Positions 57,066 through 64,000 of a DNA stretch of 64,000 bases are shown in pieces. The notes beneath the pieces are model-generated. The model saw only the letters and a program-made list of their open reading frames with translations. It had not been told where the DNA came from and did no database searches. Source of the DNA: Muricomes sp049840515. Its GTDB lineage: Bacteria; Bacillota; Clostridia; Lachnospirales; Lachnospiraceae. How positions within the stretch are numbered: position 1 is the first letter of the stretch; the number at the start of each line of letters is the position of its first letter. Location of the stretch: contig JASGKW010000009.1 of the NCBI GenBank assembly GCA_049840515.1, positions 248,001 to 312,000 on the forward strand, written 5' to 3'. Both the position numbers and the translations under genes were made by a program.

Positions 57066-57779
57066 TCACCGCCCCTCATACTCAGAGATGAAGAACTCTT
57101 CTAAGGTTTTGCCATTTGCCTTTGCAGAGATGTGGGCCATGCTGCCGCTCTCTGTAATCTTCCCCTCGCGGATAATACTGACACTGTCCGCCAGCTTCTC
57201 CACCTCACTCATGATATGGGAGGATAAAAGTACCGTTTTGCCCTGGCTTCTGATTTCCTCAACGCTGTCCTGAAATACTTTCTCCATCAGCGGGTCAAGT
57301 CCGCTTGTAGGCTCATCAAGGATAAAAAGCTCTGCATCTGATGCAAACGCCGCAACAAGTGCTACTTTCTGGCGGTTGCCTTTGCTGTATGTGCGGCACT
57401 TTTTAGATGGGTCAAGCTCAAACAGTTTTAAGTATCTTTCACGTTTTACTTTATCCGTCTTTCCCCCATTTAGTGAGAGAAAGAGGTCAATAACCTCACC
57501 CCCTGTAAAGTTATTCCACAAATTCACATCCCCGGGCACAAAAGCTACCCTCTTGTGCAGCTTCACGGCATTTTTCCATGCGTCCTGCCCAAACATAGAA
57601 ACAGTACCCGTATTACAGCGCAGGATACCGAGCAGACAGCGTATTGTTGTACTCTTCCCAGCTCCATTAGGTCCAAGGAATGCATGAACCTCCCCCTGTT
57701 TCACAGATAAGTCTACTCCGTCAAGAGCAGTAAATTTGCCGAATTTCTTAACCAAACCATTGATTTCAATGATTGACAT
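57066..57779 (-). CDS. ABC-2 exporter ATP-binding protein
   Basis: The 237-residue ATPase has Walker A GPNGAGKST, signature YSKGNRQKVALV, in which the usual SGG is SKG, Walker B LFILDEPTSGLDP and switch His in LLSSHIMSE. It is intact while its neighbours are broken. The start overlaps the end of the TetR gene, indicating an operon tetR-ATPase-permease. Confidence 0.92.
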   Translation of the reverse strand: MSIIEINGLVKKFGKFTALDGVDLSVKQGEVHAFLGPNGAGKSTTIRCLLGILRCNTGTVSMFGQDAWKNAVKLHKRVAFVPGDVNLWNNFTGGEVIDLFLSLNGGKTDKVKRERYLKLFELDPSKKCRTYSKGNRQKVALVAAFASDAELFILDEPTSGLDPLMEKVFQDSVEEIRSQGKTVLLSSHIMSEVEKLADSVSIIREGKITESGSMAHISAKANGKTLEEFFISEYEGR

Positions 57780-58445
57780 TTGACTCTTCCTCCTTATAAA
57801 ATACTTTCCTCAAGTCGTCCGTAAAAGCGTAAAATTTTGCCCATTCTTCTTCCAGCACTGCCTCATCAGTCACATCTATTTTGCCCTGTTGAAACCGCCT
57901 TGTGGTATCCTCTGTGTAAGCATCAAACAGCCATTTCAGATATTTAGCTGCTGCCTCTCCGTCCAGGTCCCCGCGAAACAGGGAATAATCAAGTCCAGAG
58001 TATACTTTTTCATACAATTCTGTTCTGATTTGCTCAGTCTCTTTTGCAAATTTTTCAAAATACGGGGCATTTTCTTCCCTGTAAAAACTTTCAAAAAATC
58101 CGATAATTTCAGCAAATTCATTCATGGCCCTGCGCTTCACCTCAGACAGCGCCATGTACCGTTCCAGGAAATCTCCGGAATCGGTGTTGAACATGCCCAC
58201 ATATTTTATCCGGCAAATTCAATGGTGTACTCACAGAGAAAATGAAATAATTCCTCCTTACTGCCAAAATAATAGAACAGCATTCCCTTGCCAATCTGGG
58301 CCTTTTCGGCAATTACGTTTGTAGATGCCCGTTTATAACCTTTCACCGAAAATTCTACAAGTGCAGCGTTAATAATACGGGTCTGTTTCTCCTCCTCCAG
58401 TGCGTGGAATGCGTCAAAATTACTGCCGGATTTCCATGCTGGCAA
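57766..58445 (-). CDS. TetR-family regulator of the ABC exporter (one frameshift)
   Basis: Helix-turn-helix EFSVKGYKRASTNVIAEKAQ and IGKGMLFYYFGSKEELFHFL are typical. The second part has a helical ligand domain (LERYMALSEVKRRAM onward). The frame breaks near 58200, where one G is missing (GCCGGATAA). I start at TTG 58445 because AGGAGG lies 5-7 nt upstream; a GTG at 58454 would overlap that RBS. Total about 225 residues. It probably represses its own operon through the overlapping palindrome. Confidence 0.82.
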
Positions 58446-58474
58446 TACAATCACCTCCTGATTTGGCCATGATA

Positions 58475-58521
58475 TAGACCACTATATGTATAGTAATAGA
58501 CCCTATTGGTCTATTTGTCAA
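58475..58521 (-). promoter_or_regulatory. Promoter and TetR operator of the exporter operon
   Basis: Minus strand TTGACA (58516-58521), 17-nt spacer, TATTAC (58493-58498). TAGACC (58497-58502) and GGTCTA (58508-58513) form a palindrome inside the spacer, and another TAGACC half-site lies at 58475-58480. This is the layout of an autoregulated TetR operator. Confidence 0.65.
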
Positions 58522-58562
58522 TAAAGTTTTTAGATTATAAATAAAAAGCTTTTTGAGTATAT

Positions 58563-58594
58563 AAAAAACATCATCAATTCTGATGATGTTTTTT
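58563..58594. terminator. Bidirectional terminator between tcdA and the TetR promoter
   Basis: Perfect 14-bp stem AAAAAACATCATCA / TGATGATGTTTTTT with loop ATTC. Confidence 0.9.
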
Positions 58595-58598
58595 ACTC

Positions 58599-59363
58599 TT
58601 ATTTTAATATTGAATCAAATCTTTTTATGACTTCACCGGCGATAATCAGACCCACCGGTGCGACAGGTACAAAAGCATTACTTCCCGGAACCTGACGGCG
58701 CTGGGTGCACTTGCGGGCTGTTCCCGGCGGGCAGATACAGTTTGCTCTTGCAGCTATTTGCCAATATCATCGAATGGGGGGAATCGGTTTTTCTTTTGAA
58801 TAAACGACTTTTACTTTCTTAATTCCCCGCTTCTTCAGCTCACGGCGCATCACTTTAGCCAGAGGGCAGACAGAAGTCTTATAAATGTCCGCAACTTCAA
58901 ATGCGGCCGGGTCCATTTTATTTCCCGCTCCATAGAGCTGATAATCGGTGTGCCCGCGATGCCAGCGTTCTCCACAAGGGCCAGCTTCCTGTAACTGTAT
59001 CAATAGCATCCACAACGTCATCATACTCTGAAAAATCAAACTCGCCTGCAGTGTCAGGCATATAAAAAGTCTTATAAGTGCGCACAGCCACATTCGGATT
59101 AATCTCAGCAATCCTCTCTGCAGCCACGTCAACCTTATATTTTCCCACTGTTTTGCGGGTTGCGTAAATCTGACGGTTGATATTGGTGAGACAAACCTTG
59201 TCGTCATCAATCAAATCCACAGCGCCCACGCCGCTGCGCACCAGGGCCTCCACGGTATAGCCGCCCACCCCTCCTATGCCAAATACGGCAACTCTGAGCC
59301 GGCGAGCTTTTCCATGGCATCCCTGCCAAAAAGTAACTCAGTTCTTGAAAATTGGTTCAACAT
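58599..59363 (-). CDS. tcdA: tRNA threonylcarbamoyladenosine dehydratase (at least five frameshifts)
   Basis: ATG at 59363 starts LNQFSRTELLFGRDAMEKL, then after repair the ThiF/E1-like Rossmann motif VFGIGGVGGYTVEALVRSG, LIDDDKVCLTNINRQI and DAIDTVTG. Further on are KRGIKKVKVVYSKEKP, a Cys cluster CICPPGTARKC and VPGSNAFVP. Breaks are near 59302 (missing C), 58994 (missing A), 58936 (missing G), 58772 and 58760. About 255 residues. The enzyme cyclises t6A37 in tRNA to ct6A using ATP. Confidence 0.85.
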
Positions 59364-59387
59364 ATGTGTATAACTCCCCTAAACGTA

Positions 59388-60006
59388 TTATATAAAATAT
59401 TCAATTGTTTTATCGGCCGTCAGCTTAGTCTGCTCATTGAACAGAAGGACTGCTCACGCCGGTCAGTATCCCCGAGGGCATATAGCTCCTGGGATTCTCT
59501 GTTGAAATAGGAGAAAGGGACGATGCGGTTGTACTCAAATGGATGCTCCCTTGTCACCACAATATCAGCTTCAGGAAATGGTTCTTCCTCGTAATATGGG
59601 TCAAACATTAGTATCTTTCCATCCTGCTCCCCCATTTAAAAGTACATAGTGCTCCACATCATAGAATAGCCTTACCACTGCCACACCGCCCCGAAGCAAT
59701 GCATCATTAATCTGACTCTCCGACCCTATATATACACTTTTCCCGGACAGATAGCTGCTTGAGACAGATAAATGTCCCACCGTTCCAAATCCCTGCAGCC
59801 AGTTGCTCAGAAACATCATGGCTGTGCAGGAGGTGCCGCTTTTTCCCGGTGCACCTTCCGTGCCATAGCAGTCAAGACAATAGAGCATAATGTTAGGATC
59901 AGTTCAGGCAGAATTGTCTCACGCTCAAACAGGTAATTAACAGCATTCAGCATAGATGTAGGTCCGCAATCATATTCGGATAACTGGTAGTGCAATGATT
60001 TTTCAT
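59388..60006 (-). CDS. C39-like cysteine-peptidase-fold protein (four frameshifts)
   Basis: ATG at 60006 follows AAGGAG. After adding one A to the poly-A run, the start reads MKKSLHYQLSEYDCGPTSML, with the catalytic-type Cys in YDCGPTS. The His would lie in YDVEHYVLLNG and an Asp in MFDPYYEEE. Breaks are near 59998, 59890, 59630 and 59440. Total about 205 residues. The fold is that of bacteriocin-leader peptidases, but there is no transporter domain and no precursor gene beside it, so the role is unclear. Confidence 0.65.
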
Positions 60007-60149
60007 AGCAATTTACTCCTTAGATATCAGCACCCTGGGTATCTGACATTATTCGCAAGGATTATAGCACAATAAGTAGAAACTTTCAATTACTTCAGCA
60101 AAAGTCTGATATCCCTGACATATTGCCCTGTTCAAAAGGGTATATACAT

Positions 60150-60345
60150 ATTCTAAATGCTTTTTCATATACTGATATGGAACCAGATAGCAGCCTTAAG
60201 TAACTGGATGGTGGGAGTCTTTCTCCAACGCAGGTCAGTTGACTTTTCTCTATACATCTGCTATATTGAGTTCAGTGATCGTACTGGAGAAACTTGTGAA
60301 GCCTCTGGTCCGGAAGGCTCCTGCGGGGGCCTTTCGTTATTTTCT
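60150..60345 (+). ncRNA. Structured noncoding leader of the AbiF gene, abiF RNA motif candidate
   Basis: The 363-nt gap before the Abi_2 gene contains no ORF but ordered hairpins. ATAGCAG (60187-60193) pairs with CTGCTAT (60258-60264) and encloses AACTG/CAGTT (60202-60206 and 60236-60240), which in turn encloses GGAG-TCTTT-CTCC. A GC-rich hairpin GGCTCC-TGCG-GGGGCC followed by TTTCGTTATTTT (about 60316-60344) resembles a terminator. Comparative studies described an abiF RNA motif upstream of such genes; the position fits. The exact limits are estimates and the covariance model was not run. Confidence 0.6.
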
Positions 60346-60369
60346 ATAGAAAAGGCGGTGATAATATAA

Positions 60370-61295
60370 ATGGTAAAACTCTATAAATCTTACGATGATT
60401 TATTGATTTTCTTACAAAATGATAAGAATCTAATTATTAAGGATATTGATGCCGCAAGGCACATATTAAAGAAAACAAGTTACTTTTCTCTTATCTCCGG
60501 TTACAAAGATACATTCAAACATCCAACAACCGGCAAATACATAGATGGCACTACTTTTTGAAAATATTCATCACCTATATACATTTGATAATGAATTGCG
60601 CATCATCTTCCTGAAATATATGCTTATAGCAGAGAGAAGTATAAAGGCTTCTCTAGCCTATCATTTTGCCTCTATATATGGTGAAAGTCAACAACAATAT
60701 CTATCTACCTCTAACTACCTGTTCACAAACTCCACAAAAAAAGGAATCCATAAACTCATTGGAATTTTATCTTATCAGTTAAACCATAATAGTGATTATG
60801 AATATATTACTCATTATAAGACTAAATATAAAAATGTACCTTTATGGATAATGATTCAAATTTTGACTATTGGACAAGTTTCACATATGTTTGATTATTT
60901 AAAAGCCTCAGTTCCTATCAGAGTGTGTAATGATTTTCACGGTATAAGCAGAAAAACCATGCACTCTTTTTCTCTCTATCATAACTAAACATCGTAATGC
61001 CTGTGCACATGGTGATAGATTTTTTAATTATGTTACCAAAGATAGTATTACTGATACTCCTATCCATCAAAAATTATGCATCCCACAGATTGAAAGTCGA
61101 TATCAAAACGGAAAGAATGATATTTTTTCTGAAGTCATTATCTTAAAGTATCTCTTAGATAAAGAAGATTTCCATAATTTCTATTATGAGTTAAAACAAT
61201 GTCTAAAGAAAAAGCTCCCGGAGAATCAGATACTAAAAATAATGGGATTCCCCGAGAAGCTGGATGTCAATTCTACGCCTGAAATGCTAATGTAA
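60370..61295 (+). CDS. AbiF/AbiD-type (Abi_2) HEPN abortive-infection protein (two frameshifts)
   Basis: Repaired length is about 308 residues. YFSLISGYKDTF and FENIHHLYTFDNELR are the Abi_2 family segments, and HRNACAHGDR contains the HEPN catalytic RxxxxH (Arg codon 60993, His codon 61008). Breaks: five Ts instead of four at about 60555 and again at about 60971. ATG follows AAGGCGGTG. Such proteins are RNases or RNase-like toxins in phage defence. A structured RNA lies upstream. The 3' end converges on cysN with a 9-nt gap. Confidence 0.85.
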
Positions 61296-61304
61296 AGAAT
61301 CATT

Positions 61305-62924
61305 TTAAATATTCTGCCGGGGGTCTTGCTCCCAAACCATAATCTGATGGTATTTTCCAAAATCACGGGGCATGGTGGTTTCCAGCTCAACACCGTTTGT
61401 CTCCAGCAATGGATACCTGGAATCCCGCTTGCCAAATCCTTCAAATTCACCGTTTCGTATGTTGGCAAATTCTTTATCGAAAGGCAGGTCAAAATCCAAA
61501 GGATAGCTTACCCCAGCCTGGTTAAGAGGAAGTACATCACCTGGTCTGTAAACTGCTGGCGCCGGGCTGTGGCGCAGAACCGTATGGATATCTGGATGAT
61601 AATAAAAACTGTCAAAAAGTTTGATGGAAAGTTCTTTTTCCCCGTCACTCAATAAAACAGAGTCCTGTTTTTGTTCTCTTGCATTTTCAATCACACCGCA
61701 TGCCGCCGTAGCATGGCTCACACGGTCAATTAAAATCAGTTCTCCCATTGTTTTATGCTGCTTAAATTCATCCAGCACCGCCGGCTCAGATAATACAATC
61801 TCACAGCGGACAATCTCATTTTTTCCTACGGAATTAACATGCAAGAACTCTCCGCTGTTTACATCCACTTTATGGCGGATTCCTGTGACAATAGCCGGAA
61901 GCAGTTTCGTTCCAATCTTTATCCAGTAATCCTTCCCGGGAATCAGCCTCTGCTCATCCATCCAAAGCAGGGATGCCACGAAGGATTTCTCTGTCTTTAA
62001 TCCCGCCTCCCTTGTGAGCACACATCCGCGGGAGACATCCACCTCACGGTCAAGCTGAATGGTGACAGGCTGACCCAGAATCGCAGAATCTACTGACTGA
62101 GATGCAACATGAATGGACTTGACCAGCGCATTCTGGCCGCTTGGAAGAGCGGTCAGCATATCTCCAACCGACACCTTTCCAGCTTCTATCTGTCCCTGAA
62201 ATCCGCGGAAACTATGGTCCGGGCGGCACACCCTCTGTACAGGCATGTAAAATCCAATCTCCGGCGCGCTGTCCGAAATATCCACTGTCTCCAGGTGTTT
62301 TAACAGGGTATCTCCCTGATACCACTCCATTTTGTCGGAATGTACAGTGACATTATCTCCTTCTGTAGCGGAGACTGGTATAATCACCACATGTTTCAGA
62401 CCCAGCGCTTTGCTGAGGGCATTGATATCCTCAGAAATTTCCTGGAACCGTTCCTGCTGATATCCAATTAAATCCATTTTATTAACAGCAAACACAAAGT
62501 GATGAATGCCCATCAAGGCGCAAATACGTGCATGGCGGCGTGTCTGTGCCAGTACTCCCTGGGAGGCATCTACCAAAATAACTGCCAGCTCAGCAAATGA
62601 TGCACCTACTGCCATATTTCTGGTGTATTCCTCATGTCCCGGTGTATCCGCCACAATAAAACTGCGGGCATCGGTTGTAAAGTAGCGGTAGGCAACATCT
62701 ATGGTGATTCCCTGCTCACGCTCTGCCAGCAAACCGTCCAGAAGCAGAGAGTAATCAATAGCACCGCCCCGGCTTCCCACCTGGCTGTCTAAAATCAAAG
62801 CCTGTTCCTGGTCTGCATACAGCAATTTTGAATCATAAAGGATATGCCCGATCAGCGTAGATTTACCGTCATCCACACTTCCGCAGGTAATAAATTTTAA
62901 AAGTCCGTTTTCTGCACTGCTCAT
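61305..62924 (-). CDS. cysN: Sulfate adenylyltransferase, GTPase subunit, with C-terminal extension
   Basis: The 539-residue protein has G1 GSVDDGKS, switch region ITIDVAYRYF, G3 DTPGHEEY and G4 NKMD, as in EF-Tu-like CysN. Beyond about residue 420 there is a further segment of about 110 residues (FDSFYYHPDIHTVLRHS, YPLLETNGVELETTM) without a kinase P-loop, so it is not a fused CysC. CysN with CysD makes adenosine 5'-phosphosulfate. Start overlaps the cysD stop by 1 nt. Confidence 0.94.
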   Translation of the reverse strand: MSSAENGLLKFITCGSVDDGKSTLIGHILYDSKLLYADQEQALILDSQVGSRGGAIDYSLLLDGLLAEREQGITIDVAYRYFTTDARSFIVADTPGHEEYTRNMAVGASFAELAVILVDASQGVLAQTRRHARICALMGIHHFVFAVNKMDLIGYQQERFQEISEDINALSKALGLKHVVIIPVSATEGDNVTVHSDKMEWYQGDTLLKHLETVDISDSAPEIGFYMPVQRVCRPDHSFRGFQGQIEAGKVSVGDMLTALPSGQNALVKSIHVASQSVDSAILGQPVTIQLDREVDVSRGCVLTREAGLKTEKSFVASLLWMDEQRLIPGKDYWIKIGTKLLPAIVTGIRHKVDVNSGEFLHVNSVGKNEIVRCEIVLSEPAVLDEFKQHKTMGELILIDRVSHATAACGVIENAREQKQDSVLLSDGEKELSIKLFDSFYYHPDIHTVLRHSPAPAVYRPGDVLPLNQAGVSYPLDFDLPFDKEFANIRNGEFEGFGKRDSRYPLLETNGVELETTMPRDFGKYHQIMVWEQDPRQNI

Positions 62925-63820
62925 TAGAAATATCCCTCCCGTTTCCGGCGTTCCATACTGCCCGCCGCTTCATTGTCAATAATCCGGCTTGTGCGCTCAC
63001 TGGTGGCAGAGGCAAGCGTCTCTGCAATCACCGCATCCAGCGTGTCCGCTTCTGATTCCACTCCTCCGGTGAGGGGGTAGCATCCCAGTGTGCGGAAGCG
63101 CACTTTTTTAAGCTCCGGTTTCTCCCCCGGTAAAAGCCGCATCCTGTCATCATCCACCATAATAATATTGCCGTCCCGGTAAACCACAGGGCGCTCTTTT
63201 GCAAAATACAGCGGTACAATATCAATGTTTTCACGTTTTATATACTGCCAGATATCCCTCTCTGTCCAGTTGGAGATTGGGAATACTCTCATACTTTCCC
63301 CCTTGTTGATACTGGTGTTGTAGAGCTTCCACATCTCTGGACGCTGGTTTTTCGGATCCCATGCGTGATGCTCGTTTCTAAAAGAAAAAATTCTTTCCTT
63401 GGCGCGGGACTTTTCCTCGTCTCTGCGCCCGCCTCCAAAGGCCGCTGTAAACTGGTATTTTGTCAGCGCTTCCTTCAGCGCCTGTGTTTTCATAATATCA
63501 GTGTAGGCTGCACCATGGTCAAAGGGATTGATTCCCTGGGCGATAGCCTCCTCATTTCTGTAAACCAGCATGTTAATGTCCAGTTCTTTTGCTGTCCTGT
63601 CACGAAAAGCTATCATCTCCTTAAACTTCCAGCTTGTGTCAATGTGGAGAAAAGGAAATGGTGGTTTCTCGGGATAAAATGCTTTCATCGCCAGGTGAAG
63701 CATAACCGATGAATCTTTTCCGATAGAATAGAGCATAACCGGGCGCTCGCATTCGGCAGCTACCTCCCGGAAAATATAAATGGCTTCCGCCTCCAATTTA
63801 TCTAAGTGTGTCAGTGGCAT
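62924..63820 (-). CDS. cysD: Sulfate adenylyltransferase subunit 2
   Basis: The 298-residue protein has PP-loop YSIGKDSSVMLHLAMKAF, HIDTSWKFKEMI, AAFGGGRRDEEKSRAKERI and SNWTERDIWQYI. It is the ATP pyrophosphatase half of ATP sulfurylase. It runs directly into cysN and follows an unidentified gene 18 nt upstream. Confidence 0.96.
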   Translation of the reverse strand: MPLTHLDKLEAEAIYIFREVAAECERPVMLYSIGKDSSVMLHLAMKAFYPEKPPFPFLHIDTSWKFKEMIAFRDRTAKELDINMLVYRNEEAIAQGINPFDHGAAYTDIMKTQALKEALTKYQFTAAFGGGRRDEEKSRAKERIFSFRNEHHAWDPKNQRPEMWKLYNTSINKGESMRVFPISNWTERDIWQYIKRENIDIVPLYFAKERPVVYRDGNIIMVDDDRMRLLPGEKPELKKVRFRTLGCYPLTGGVESEADTLDAVIAETLASATSERTSRIIDNEAAGSMERRKREGYF

Positions 63821-63837
63821 CTTTTATTCACTCCTTT

Positions 63838-64000
63838 TTAATATTTGTTGGAATCACGGCCGTCCACCGTGAGAGTCCGAATACTGCCGTCCGGTTTTCT
63901 GACTGTCCAGTGCAGCAGGGTGTTTTCCCTCAGGACATGGAGCCGGCCTCCTAAGCCCCCCATATCTTCCCCCAGATACATCTGAATTGCCTGAACCGGA
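63838..64000 (-). CDS. C-terminal fragment of an unidentified gene upstream of cysD
   Basis: An open frame enters from the window edge and ends at TAA 63838-63840. The last 53 residues include LGEDMGGLGGRLHVL and DGSIRTLTVDGRDSNKY. It is in line with cysD and cysN with an 18-nt gap, so it likely belongs to the sulfate assimilation operon (for example a transporter ATPase or reductase subunit). I do not recognise the family from this fragment. Confidence 0.5.
   Translation of the reverse strand, partial: PVQAIQMYLGEDMGGLGGRLHVLRENTLLHWTVRKPDGSIRTLTVDGRDSNKY

Noticed and set aside
1..64000. CRISPR array
   Set aside because: No regularly spaced direct repeats were seen; the only repeated units are tRNA copies and isolated palindromic elements.

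Overview
The window looks like a chromosomal segment of a low-to-moderate GC Firmicute, most probably a gut Lachnospiraceae (Clostridia). Supporting signs are strong AGGAGG ribosome binding sites, TTGACA-N17-TATAAT promoters, tRNAs without encoded CCA, a class B sortase, a split transketolase, YtfQRT-type sugar importers, a YesMN-type two-component system and C-plus ribosomal protein S18. The genus is not assigned.

Layout. 1-2.4 kb: 3' part-missing cell-surface RHS/LysM protein. 2.5-6.2 kb: quaternary-amine or ergothioneine type ABC importer (CBS-domain ATPase plus a permease fused to its binding protein) under a GntR/RCK_C regulator resembling BusR, with a double operator on the promoter. 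6.2-7.7 kb: rpsF-ssb-rpsR and DUF951. 7.7-12.5 kb: sortase B and a MoxR ATPase/VWA/leucine-rich-repeat trio. 12.6-16.2 kb: glycosyltransferase, tRNA-Cys, lipase-like hydrolase, FadR-type regulator and thioesterase. 16.2-29.5 kb: a pentose/furanose module with an ABC importer, AraR-type repressor, a sensory binding protein with histidine kinase and AraC-type response regulator, L-arabinose isomerase and an AraC regulator. 29.5-33.1 kb: AT-rich GtrB/GtrA/GtrII-like glycosylation cassette, then tRNA-Cys and tRNA-Glu. 33.2-45.1 kb: DUF3810 protein, chemoreceptor, tRNA-Asn/Ala, MetE-like methyltransferase with LysR, PilZ protein, XdhC, CvpA, DUF5711 and an MPN-like/LysM protein. 45.2-52.3 kb: a RAYT-type transposase with dispersed palindromic REP-like repeats, HD protein, rhodanese, split transketolase/transaldolase operon and LacI regulator. 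51.6-59.4 kb: recR-ybaB-dnaX, pfkA, an ABC-2 exporter with TetR, and tcdA. 59.4-61.3 kb: a C39-like protein and an AbiF/Abi_2 HEPN gene behind a structured noncoding leader. 61.3-64 kb: cysN and cysD.

Three points stand out. First, an AbiF-type HEPN RNase (RNACAH motif) is preceded by a roughly 200-nt structured untranslated region, matching the arrangement of the abiF RNA motif. Second, a RAYT transposase carries at its own 3' end the same two-hairpin repeat that is found at five other places, each beside the end of a gene. Third, about 18 genes are interrupted by about 35 single-base indels, mostly in short homopolymers, including dnaX, rpsF and pfkA. I read these as base-calling or assembly errors rather than gene decay. 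Affected genes are therefore given over their full reconstructed span, with the break positions stated.

All calls come from reading the sequence and from remembered family knowledge; no database search was run.
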